Shown: one piece after another, positions 25,169 to 30,796 of the stretch | How the letters are laid out: the number at the start of each line of letters is the position of its first letter | How positions within the stretch are numbered: the first letter of the stretch is position 1 | Source of the DNA: JAGTVG01 sp964389805 | GTDB taxonomy: Bacteria > Bacteroidota > Bacteroidia > Cytophagales > Cyclobacteriaceae | DNA length: 30,796 nucleotides | Assembly (NCBI GenBank): GCA_964389805.1 | Contig: CAYMFU010000086.1 | Span: forward strand, 1 to 30,796 | Reading direction: 5' to 3' | Position numbers and translations under genes: made by a program | Notes under the pieces: generated by a model | Database searches by the model: none | The model's input: only the letters and a program-made list of their open reading frames with translations | What the model was told of the DNA's origin: nothing

Positions 25169-25711
25169 ATGAGAATAACTAAAGATAATACCGCCGCTGT
25201 TATAATTGACATTCAGGAAAGGCTATATCCGCATATGTACAACCGGGAAGAATTGGAGCGGAATGTTGGAATATTAATAAACGGCTTGCATATACTAAAA
25301 GTCCCCCTCCTGATCACTGAGCAGTATTCAAAGGGGCTCGGAAAAACTATTCCTGCCATTTCTGAGAACCTGGAAAATTTCGAACCCATTGAAAAAATTT
25401 CATTCAGTTGTTGCGATGAAAGCAGGTTCCTTAAGGAGTTGAATATGCTCAACAAGAAATTTGTAATATTAGCAGGAATTGAAACACACGTATGCGTATT
25501 ACAGACCGTATTAGACCTTATTGATAGTGGTTTTCATCCGGTATTGGTTGAAGATTGCGTATCATCCAGAAAAGAAAACGATAAAAAGATAGCAGTTGAT
25601 CGGATTCGTAGTGAGGGAGCTATCATTACAACCTATGAGTCTATCCTTTTAGAACTTTGCCGGGTTGCTGGAACAGAAACTTTTAAGCGAATATCTGGTT
25701 TAATTAAATAA
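25169..25711 (+). CDS. Isochorismatase-like cysteine hydrolase (YcaC type)
   Basis: 180 residues, the usual size for the family. The catalytic triad is visible: Asp 14 in AAVIIDIQERL, Lys 76 in PIEKISFSC and Cys 109 in LAGIETHVCVLQTVLDL, preceded by the bulge where the cis-peptide lies. The close fit is with the YcaC-like branch (hydrolases of unknown substrate), not with nicotinamidase, whose metal-site His/Asp residues are not seen. First gene of a plus-strand run with short gaps: the next gene starts 6 bases after the stop. Cytoplasmic; substrate unknown. Confidence 0.9.
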   Translation: MRITKDNTAAVIIDIQERLYPHMYNREELERNVGILINGLHILKVPLLITEQYSKGLGKTIPAISENLENFEPIEKISFSCCDESRFLKELNMLNKKFVILAGIETHVCVLQTVLDLIDSGFHPVLVEDCVSSRKENDKKIAVDRIRSEGAIITTYESILLELCRVAGTETFKRISGLIK

Positions 25712-25717
25712 TAGGCT

Positions 25718-26038
25718 ATGCCGGAATTTATAGATGGCAAAGAGGCTAGGTTATCAGAATTGATTATTCAGGACTTTAATCTTGAACCTGAACAAGGTCT
25801 GCTTGAAGTAGGCCATCTCGATGAATTAAGAGAAAAACTCGAAAAAATTGTTGCATATTTGCTTGATAATGATTTTGAAAGACTTTTAAACGCCATGTAT
25901 CGTTTAGATATTAACGAGGAAAAGTTTAAAATGGCATTATCTGGCATGGGAACGAAAGCAATTTCTGCAGAAGTAACGGACCTGATCGTTTCAAGAGAAA
26001 TACAGAAATTAAAAACCAGGATGAAGTATAGTAGTTAA
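25718..26038 (+). CDS. Conserved-looking small acidic protein, function unknown
   Basis: 106 residues. No motif was recognised. It is predicted to be almost wholly helical and acidic, with three likely helices (ELREKLEKIVAYLLDND, FERLLNAMYRLDINEEKFKMAL and TDLIVSREIQKLKTRMKY) and no signal peptide or membrane segment. It starts 6 bases after the isochorismatase-like gene and ends 25 bases before the HAD gene. Codon use looks like that of its neighbours, and it fills the gap in the operon exactly, so it is a real gene. The LDxNEEKF segment may mark a family specific to Bacteroidota, but this is only an impression. Confidence 0.78.
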   Translation: MPEFIDGKEARLSELIIQDFNLEPEQGLLEVGHLDELREKLEKIVAYLLDNDFERLLNAMYRLDINEEKFKMALSGMGTKAISAEVTDLIVSREIQKLKTRMKYSS

Positions 26039-26063
26039 TTGATATTTTGTTCAAACAGAAGAT

Positions 26064-26531
26064 ATGATTGGTGAGAACTCGATAATAATAGCAGTGGATT
26101 TTGATGGTACCATCGTAGAGCATGATTATCCCGCTATTGGTAAGGAGATGTTATTTGCGCTCGACACGCTGAAAGCACTCCAAAAAAAGGGCCATCGATT
26201 GATATTGTGGACATTCCGAACAGGAAAATTTCTGGAAGATGCGGTGAGATATTGCCATCAAAACGGTATTGATTTTTATGCAGTTAATAAAAATTTTCCT
26301 GAAGAAAGGATTGAAGATGATTCTGTTAGAAAAATTCAAGCGGATATATTTATAGATGATCGTAATATTGGTGGATTCCCTGGCTGGAGTAAGGTGTGGC
26401 AGATGTTACATCCCGATGGGGGTGAATTTAACCATCAGTATATTGATGTTGAAGCACATTTTAACTATCCGAGAAATAAGGGATTGATCCCTAAATTACA
26501 AAAATATTTAAAAGCAAACCGGAATGGTTAA
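26064..26531 (+). CDS. BT0820-type HAD hydrolase
   Basis: 155 residues, a small HAD phosphatase without a large cap. Motif I is VDFDGTIVEHDYP with nucleophile Asp 12 and acid Asp 14; motif II is LILWTFR (Thr 50); motif IV is the acidic pair IFIDDRN (Asp 98, Asp 99). The rest (YCHQNGIDFYAVNKN, GFPGWSKVWQML) matches my memory of the Bacteroides protein BT0820, of known structure but unknown substrate. Its end overlaps the start of map by 8 bases, which implies coupled translation. Confidence 0.88.
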   Translation: MIGENSIIIAVDFDGTIVEHDYPAIGKEMLFALDTLKALQKKGHRLILWTFRTGKFLEDAVRYCHQNGIDFYAVNKNFPEERIEDDSVRKIQADIFIDDRNIGGFPGWSKVWQMLHPDGGEFNHQYIDVEAHFNYPRNKGLIPKLQKYLKANRNG

Positions 26532-27294
26532 ACTGAAGAGCAAAGAAGAAATCGCTTTGATGAGAGAAAGTGCCCAGTTGGTCAGCAAAACACTGGGAAT
26601 GCTTGCGGCAGAAATAAAGCCTGGTATTTCCCCTTTGAAATTAGATGCTCTGGCAGAGGAATTTATAAGAGATCATGAAGCAATCCCAGGATTTAAAGGT
26701 TTATACGGATTTCCAAATACTCTTTGCACATCTTTAAATCAACAGGTGGTACATGGGATACCTAATGATCAACCTATGGAAGATGGAGATATTATATCCG
26801 TAGACTGTGGTGCCTTGAAAAATGGATTTTATGGGGATCAGGCCTATACATTCATGGTTGGGGAAGTAGAGGAAGAAATCAGGCAACTTATACAAATTAC
26901 CAAAGAGTGTTTGATAAAAGGAATAGAACAGGCTAAAGCCGGAAACAGAATTGGAGATATTGGCTTCGCTGTTCAGCAGCATGCTGAAAATCATGGTTAT
27001 GGTGTTGTTCGGGAATTGGTTGGACATGGCCTAGGGAGAAAAATGCATGAAGCTCCGGAAGTTCCAAATTTTGGAAAACGCGGCAAAGGCCCAAAACTGA
27101 GGAATGGGATGGCCCTGGCTATTGAACCAATGATTAACCTGGGTACAAAAAATGTTAAACAAATGAATGATGGCTGGACCATTGTAACTGCGGATGCCAG
27201 GCCTTCTGCCCATTTCGAACATGATATAGCGATAGTAAATGGTGATCCGGAAATTCTGACTACATTTGAATATATAGAGAAAGTTCTCGTCTAA
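26524..27294 (+). CDS. map: Type I methionine aminopeptidase
   Basis: Removes the first methionine from new proteins; cytosolic and normally essential. 256 residues. The five metal ligands are present: Asp 94 (VDCGA), Asp 105 (YGDQAYTF), His 168 (VGHGLGRKMHE), Glu 201 (AIEPMI) and Glu 232 (HFEHDIAI), with substrate-site His 78 (VVHGIP). No N-terminal extension or zinc finger, so type Ia. Unusually, map here is not with the ribosomal protein genes but starts 8 bases inside the HAD gene. The ATG at 26524 is preferred because the protein then begins with the usual VKLKSKEEIALMRES. Confidence 0.96.
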   Translation: MVKLKSKEEIALMRESAQLVSKTLGMLAAEIKPGISPLKLDALAEEFIRDHEAIPGFKGLYGFPNTLCTSLNQQVVHGIPNDQPMEDGDIISVDCGALKNGFYGDQAYTFMVGEVEEEIRQLIQITKECLIKGIEQAKAGNRIGDIGFAVQQHAENHGYGVVRELVGHGLGRKMHEAPEVPNFGKRGKGPKLRNGMALAIEPMINLGTKNVKQMNDGWTIVTADARPSAHFEHDIAIVNGDPEILTTFEYIEKVLV

Positions 27295-27316
27295 TTGTGC
27301 ACATAAAGATCTGATT

Positions 27317-27880
27317 TTGAAGTATTGCAGTAACTGTGGAAGTGATCAAATCAAGTTTATAATTCCCGAAGGCGATAATTACGAAAGATTTGTTTGCAAT
27401 AATTGTAAGTCAATTCATTATAATAATCCCCGGATGATAGTTGGCTGCCTTCCCATATATGATAATAAAATCGTTATTTGTAAAAGGGCAATAGAACCCT
27501 GTAAAGGAAAATGGAATCTGCCTGGCGGTTTCATGGAAAATGGGGAACGTGCTGAAGAAGGTGCCTTAAGAGAATTAAAGGAGGAAACTGGGCTGGATGG
27601 TGATATTATCAAGTTACATTGTGTTTACAGCATTCCTCATGTAAATCAGGTATACCTGATCTTTCTAACACGCGTCACCCACTGGAATGTGGATCCGGGA
27701 GTGGAAAGCCTTGAAGTCCGCCTTTTTGATCAATATGAAATACCCTGGGGTGATATTGGATTTACATCAAGCGTATTTGCCATCGAGAAATATATGGAAT
27801 CATTAAATCCTACGGATAAAAAAACCTTTATTGGCAGTTTCGTAATGGAAGGGTCTGAAAACCGGGAAGAATATATGTGA
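27317..27880 (+). CDS. Nudix hydrolase with N-terminal zinc ribbon
   Basis: 187 residues. A zinc ribbon (Cys 4, 7, 27, 30) precedes the Nudix domain, whose box G71-x5-E77-x7-REL-x-EETG (71-93) matches the consensus GX5EX7REUXEEXGU exactly. The zinc ribbon plus Nudix layout is shared with NudC-like NADH/NAD-RNA decapping enzymes, but the protein is shorter, and the NudC signature after the Nudix box is not seen, so the substrate is left open (ADP-ribose or a nucleotide sugar is possible). The start is a TTG at 27317, 22 bases after map; it is the only start that keeps the first zinc cysteines. Confidence 0.88.
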   Translation: MKYCSNCGSDQIKFIIPEGDNYERFVCNNCKSIHYNNPRMIVGCLPIYDNKIVICKRAIEPCKGKWNLPGGFMENGERAEEGALRELKEETGLDGDIIKLHCVYSIPHVNQVYLIFLTRVTHWNVDPGVESLEVRLFDQYEIPWGDIGFTSSVFAIEKYMESLNPTDKKTFIGSFVMEGSENREEYM

Positions 27881-27907
27881 TTTTATCCTTCAGAACTCGA
27901 ATTACGC

Positions 27908-29056
27908 TTACCTTTTTTCCAGTTTGTCAATCAGGTTAGTCAGGTGATTTTTTAACGCATCCTGCCAGGTTTCATCTGCATCCCAGCTTTCACCAATATA
28001 TACTTCATCACGGGCCATACTTTTAATATAGAACTTGTGGACAGGAGCATTTACTGGAATAGCCCTGAGTGTTATACTACCGTCAGGCTTTTGTATGGTG
28101 GTAATATAATCCTGTTCAATGTCGTTCAGTTCATAACCGAGGAATTCCTTGACCTTTTTCCCGGTAGAACTTACCCGTATCAATTTATATAAAAATCCAT
28201 TTCTATATAATTCCTTATCATCTATATCAGGACTAACCAATTCATATTTCCATTTATAATTCTGGAATAGTCTGTCAATTTCAAAATTTTGCCTTTCAAC
28301 ATGCTCATTGGCTTTTTCAATCTCCTTTGCGATCCGGTTGTTAAGAATTCCACCTGGACGGTTATCAGGAATTTTGGTTTCCTCAAATTTCGGGACCGCA
28401 AGTTTATCAACCCTTAAATCTACGGGGTAACTCTGATTTCTCCGGCCTTTTAGTATGCCCATAGCTGGCAGATATTCCGGATTGTCTATGATCAGGTTAT
28501 TGGTTTTGACATAATCCTTTCTAACCGTTATCCCATAAATTTTTTTCATCGGTTTTTCAAAATCCTTATCCTGATCCTTGTACGCCTTCTGTCCATTTTT
28601 GATCAATACCTCATCCTGACTGAATGGAGTTATTAAAATAACATTCCGCAGTGATTCCTTATTTTTAATCTTAAGAAATACCTTACTGATGATTATGATG
28701 TACTTTATCTCCCTTTTAATAAATTGAGCCGTGTAAGCCTTAGTTGCATCCGTATTGGCAAAGACATCATCAAAATATACGTAGGCCACGGGATCAATGC
28801 CAATTTTCTTAAAATATTCATGCGCTTCACCACTAAAGGCCTTCCAGTCACCACGCTCAGAACTTGTTTTGGAAACTGGAGGAACCGACACGAGGACTAT
28901 GGATTTAGCTTTCAGGATATCTTCGGGTAGGTTATTCCCATAGTCAAGAAAACGAAATCCCACAACGTTAACTTCCTCCTCTTCCTGTCCGGACAAAGGA
29001 TTAATGAACACAGTAATTAAAAATAAAAATGTTATGATAATACGCATGTTGTGCAT
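27908..29056 (-). CDS. Exported protein of unknown function
   Basis: 382 residues. The signal peptide (MRIIITFLFLITVFINPLSGQ) begins at the ATG at 29047; a first ATG three codons upstream (29056) is also possible. The mature protein starts EEEEVNVVGF and has no recognisable catalytic motif. It looks mixed alpha/beta, with one segment of Rossmann-like alternation (AKSIVLVSVPPVS, then EIKYIIIISKVFLKI) and a helical lysine- and glutamate-rich middle (AKEIEKANEHVERQNFEIDRLF). No lipobox. It is convergent with the Nudix gene (27-base gap without a clear terminator) and divergent from the metY leader. It probably belongs to a Bacteroidota-only family. Confidence 0.8.
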   Translation of the reverse strand: MHNMRIIITFLFLITVFINPLSGQEEEEVNVVGFRFLDYGNNLPEDILKAKSIVLVSVPPVSKTSSERGDWKAFSGEAHEYFKKIGIDPVAYVYFDDVFANTDATKAYTAQFIKREIKYIIIISKVFLKIKNKESLRNVILITPFSQDEVLIKNGQKAYKDQDKDFEKPMKKIYGITVRKDYVKTNNLIIDNPEYLPAMGILKGRRNQSYPVDLRVDKLAVPKFEETKIPDNRPGGILNNRIAKEIEKANEHVERQNFEIDRLFQNYKWKYELVSPDIDDKELYRNGFLYKLIRVSSTGKKVKEFLGYELNDIEQDYITTIQKPDGSITLRAIPVNAPVHKFYIKSMARDEVYIGESWDADETWQDALKNHLTNLIDKLEKR

Positions 29057-29139
29057 TTTTTAGAATAAAATTCTGAAGATAATAAGTCTACCTATTAATA
29101 CGACGGGCCTCATTCAGATATTTTAAAATTTCACTGAAA

Positions 29140-29171
29140 TTTGGATTGAAAAAATTATTATCTTACTTTAG
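29140..29171 (+). promoter_or_regulatory. metY: Promoter of the S-box/metY transcript
   Basis: TTTG (29140-29143), a 20-base spacer and TACTTTAG (29164-29171) match the Bacteroidota -33/-7 pattern TTTG-N19-21-TAnnTTTG with one mismatch. The expected start is near 29178, about 28 bases before the riboswitch. Confidence 0.6.
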
Positions 29172-29205
29172 CATCTCAAATCAATTCGCCTCAAGCTGTA
29201 ATTGG

Positions 29206-29311
29206 TTTATAAAGAAGAGTGGAGAGACAGGCTCTTTGAAGCTCTAGCAACCTGGTATGGATTGCCAAGGTGCTAATTCCTGACCCAAAAAATAATTTAG
29301 GGAAATATAAA
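29206..29311 (+). ncRNA. S-box (SAM-I) riboswitch
   Basis: The strand reads AGAGTGGAGAGACAGGCTC, then TTTGAAGCTCTAGCAACC, then CCAAGGTGCTAATTCCTGACCC. These are the conserved core blocks of the SAM-I riboswitch (GGAGGGA.GGCCC, UGAA..C..GCAACC, AAGGUGCUAAUUCC), with GAGAG/CTCT paired changes. The closing P1 stem is TTTATA (29206-29211) with TATAAA (29306-29311), and a last hairpin CCC...GGG lies at 29284-29302, an arrangement I recall from S-boxes of Bacteroidota. It senses S-adenosylmethionine and would lower expression of the downstream metY. No U-tract terminator follows P1 directly, so the output may be translational or act through the region at 29416-29520. Confidence 0.92.
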
Positions 29312-29321
29312 TTGTATTACA

Positions 29322-29453
29322 ATGACACAGACTCTAAAAAGACAAACAAGGTTTAATGGCATTTCACTGAATTTCGGTAGAATTCCCCTATTTGAATTGA
29401 CTTCCAAGGTATGCAATACATGTTGCATGCGAGGCTGCTGTTGCATATCTTAG
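29322..29453 (+). CDS. Cysteine-rich leader peptide upstream of metY
   Basis: A 43-codon ORF from ATG 29322 to TAG 29451-29453, between the S-box and metY. It ends VCNTCCMRGCCCIS: six Cys at residues 31, 34, 35, 39, 40 and 41. The first half is basic (TQTLKRQTRF). The start lies 10 bases after the riboswitch's P1 stem, and metY begins 81 bases after its stop. Short ORFs ending in Cys runs before sulfur genes are known in actinobacteria, where ribosomes slow at Cys codons when cysteine is scarce; the position here suggests the same kind of role. It could instead be a small metal-binding peptide or a chance ORF, but the Cys density at the very end and the position before a sulfur-assimilation gene argue for regulation. 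Confidence 0.65.
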   Translation: MTQTLKRQTRFNGISLNFGRIPLFELTSKVCNTCCMRGCCCIS

Positions 29454-29463
29454 GAACATGTAT
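29416..29463 (+). promoter_or_regulatory. Stem across the Cys codons of the leader (attenuator-like)
   Basis: ATACATGTT (29416-29424) and AACATGTAT (29455-29463) are perfect reverse complements (9 bp) that enclose the Cys 39-41 codons and the stop. ATGC (29427-29430) and GCAT (29443-29446) can add an inner stem. A competing hairpin pairs ATGCAA (29411-29416) with TTGCAT at 29423-29428 or at 29441-29446. Ribosome position on the Cys codons would decide which forms. Downstream, 29464-29494 is unusually GC-rich for this genome and can fold (GGCACC with GGCGCC), but no T run follows. Confidence 0.5.
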
Positions 29464-29534
29464 CAGCGGCACCCGCGAGGCCCTATGGCGCCTGAAAAAT
29501 CATTGAATTATTTATTAACCACAAAAAGAATATT

Positions 29535-30796
29535 ATGTCAACAAATTTAAAATACGAAACCTTACAATTGCATGCAGGCCATGAAATAGATGAAACCACC
29601 AGGGCAAGGGCCGTGCCTATCTATCAAACTACATCTTACACATTTAAAGATGCCAAACACGGTGCTGACCTGTTTGCATTGAAAGAATTTGGGAATATTT
29701 ATACGCGTATAATGAATCCTACGACCGATGTGTTTGAAAAAAGGATAGCAGCACTAGAAGGCGGTGTCGCTGCTCTTGCTGTTGGATCAGGCCAGGCTGC
29801 TCAATTGATAGCCCTGCATACGATCCTCGAAGCTGGTGAAAACCTGGTTTCTACGAGTTATTTATATGGTGGCACATATAATCAGTTTAAAGTAGCCTTC
29901 AAAAGGATGGGCATTGAGGCACGGTTCACGGAGAATGATGAACCGGAAAGCTTTGAGAAACTGATCGATGATAAAACAAAAGCATTGTATCTTGAAACAA
30001 TAGGGAATCCAGAATTTAATATCCCGGATTTTGAAGCGATTGCAGAAGTTGCAAGAAGAAATAATATGCCACTGGTAGTTGATAATACATTTGGTGCTGG
30101 CGGATATTTATTCAGGCCTTTGGAACATGGTGCCAATATAGTTACAGCCTCCGCTACAAAATGGATTGGCGGTCATGGGAACAGTATTGGTGGCGTAATC
30201 GTTGATGGAGGTAATTTTAACTGGGGTAATGGAAAATACCCGCAATTCTCAGAACCCTCCGAGGGCTATCACGGCATGAAATTCTGGGAAGTATTTGGAG
30301 AGGATGGGCCTTTTGGAAATATTGCTTTTATAATTCGTGCGCGGGTTGAAGGTTTAAGAGACCTGGGTCCTGCTTTAAGCCCGTTTAATTCTTTCCTTTT
30401 ACTACAGGGTCTGGAGACCTTATCTCTTAGACTCGACAGGACGGTTGAGAACGCACTTAAACTAGCACAATGGCTTTCCAAGCATGACGCTGTAGAAAGT
30501 GTGAACTATCCCGGCTTAGAAACTAGTAAGTATCATGATCTGGCAAAAAAATACCTGAAAAGAGGTTTTGGCGGTGTTTTCACTTTTAAAATAAAAGGAG
30601 GAAAATCAGTCGCAGAAAAATTCGTAAATAACCTGAAACTGGTCAGCCATCTGGCAAATGTCGGTGATTCAAAAACCCTGATCATTCATCCTTCTTCAAC
30701 GACACATCAGCAATTAACTGAGGAAGAACAACTTAGTGCCGGAGTGCATCCGTCACAACTGAGGGTATCAACAGGTATTGAACATATTGATGATAT
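29535..30796 (+). CDS. metY: O-acetylhomoserine sulfhydrylase (3' partial)
   Basis: A PLP enzyme of the Cys/Met-metabolism family (cystathionine gamma-synthase fold) that makes homocysteine from O-acetylhomoserine and sulfide. It runs to the window edge without a stop; 420 codons are visible of a usual ~425-435. Marks for the MetY branch: start (KYETLQLHAG), PIYQTTSYTF, IYTRIMNPTTDVFE, the glycine loop AVGSGQAAQL, YLYGGTYNQF, VVDNTFGAGG and PLP Lys 209 in SATKWIGGHGNSIGG. The long insert after it (EPSEGYHGMKFWEVFG) separates MetY from CGS and MetZ. Control is by the S-box and probably the Cys-rich leader upstream. The ATG at 29535 is the first in frame after the leader and gives the family N-terminus. 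Confidence 0.95.
   Translation, partial: MSTNLKYETLQLHAGHEIDETTRARAVPIYQTTSYTFKDAKHGADLFALKEFGNIYTRIMNPTTDVFEKRIAALEGGVAALAVGSGQAAQLIALHTILEAGENLVSTSYLYGGTYNQFKVAFKRMGIEARFTENDEPESFEKLIDDKTKALYLETIGNPEFNIPDFEAIAEVARRNNMPLVVDNTFGAGGYLFRPLEHGANIVTASATKWIGGHGNSIGGVIVDGGNFNWGNGKYPQFSEPSEGYHGMKFWEVFGEDGPFGNIAFIIRARVEGLRDLGPALSPFNSFLLLQGLETLSLRLDRTVENALKLAQWLSKHDAVESVNYPGLETSKYHDLAKKYLKRGFGGVFTFKIKGGKSVAEKFVNNLKLVSHLANVGDSKTLIIHPSSTTHQQLTEEEQLSAGVHPSQLRVSTGIEHIDD

Noticed and set aside
29882..30481. Minus-strand frames inside metY
   Set aside because: They are shadows of the metY coding sequence, which has full family motifs on the plus strand.

Overview
The window comes from a Bacteroidota chromosome, most like a marine or free-living Cytophagales-type organism. 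Signs of this are a C-terminal type IX secretion sorting domain (gene at 1-887), -7 promoter boxes of the Bacteroidota form TAnnTTTG, starts without a Shine-Dalgarno sequence, an 803-residue FtsX-type ABC permease, a BT0820-type HAD hydrolase and the S-box/metY arrangement at the right end. Base composition is moderately AT-rich throughout. No rRNA, tRNA, CRISPR array, insertion sequence or phage gene was seen.

Layout. 1-3.4 kb: the 3' part of a secreted T9SS cargo gene, lysA (diaminopimelate decarboxylase), and a convergent exported protein built from ten exact 16-residue repeats. 3.5-5.6 kb: mnmH-selD, a two-gene selenouridine module. 5.6-7.9 kb: a small accessory-looking patch on the minus strand (lipoprotein, CPBP protease, alpha/beta hydrolase) with hairpins and short repeats between the genes. 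8.1-10.4 kb: a sulfatase lipoprotein and a PhyH-type dioxygenase. 10.5-12.9 kb: an ABC permease. 13.0-16.5 kb: the serine operon serC-serA-DUF1015. 16.7-21.9 kb: radA, a shortened DUF2179-like gene, a YfcC-type carrier, fumC and a SPOR-like envelope protein, closed by a perfect 14-bp terminator. 22.0-25.0 kb: a methyltransferase and two glycosyltransferases likely acting on lipid-linked sugars. 25.2-27.9 kb: isochorismatase-like hydrolase, unknown small protein, HAD hydrolase, map and a Nudix hydrolase, closely packed. 27.9-29.1 kb: an exported protein of unknown function. 29.1-30.8 kb: promoter, S-box (SAM-I) riboswitch, a previously unlisted cysteine-rich leader ORF, and metY running off the window.

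The strongest candidate for something undescribed is at 29.14-29.54 kb. A SAM-I riboswitch is followed by a 43-codon ORF ending in six cysteines within eleven residues. Its Cys codons lie in and between the arms of a 9-bp RNA stem with competing alternative pairings. This looks like tandem control of sulfur assimilation by SAM (riboswitch) and by cysteine supply (ribosome stalling) ahead of metY. Secondary points are an amber codon inside the predicted signal peptide of the alpha/beta hydrolase, an apparent internal deletion in the DUF2179-like gene, an attC-like hairpin in the accessory patch, and a DUF1015 protein in a serine operon where no serB is seen.

Most of the housekeeping annotation is secure from motifs. 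Start sites were moved where promoter boxes, signal peptides or family N-termini argued against the longest frame (mnmH, radA, sulfatase, lipoprotein).
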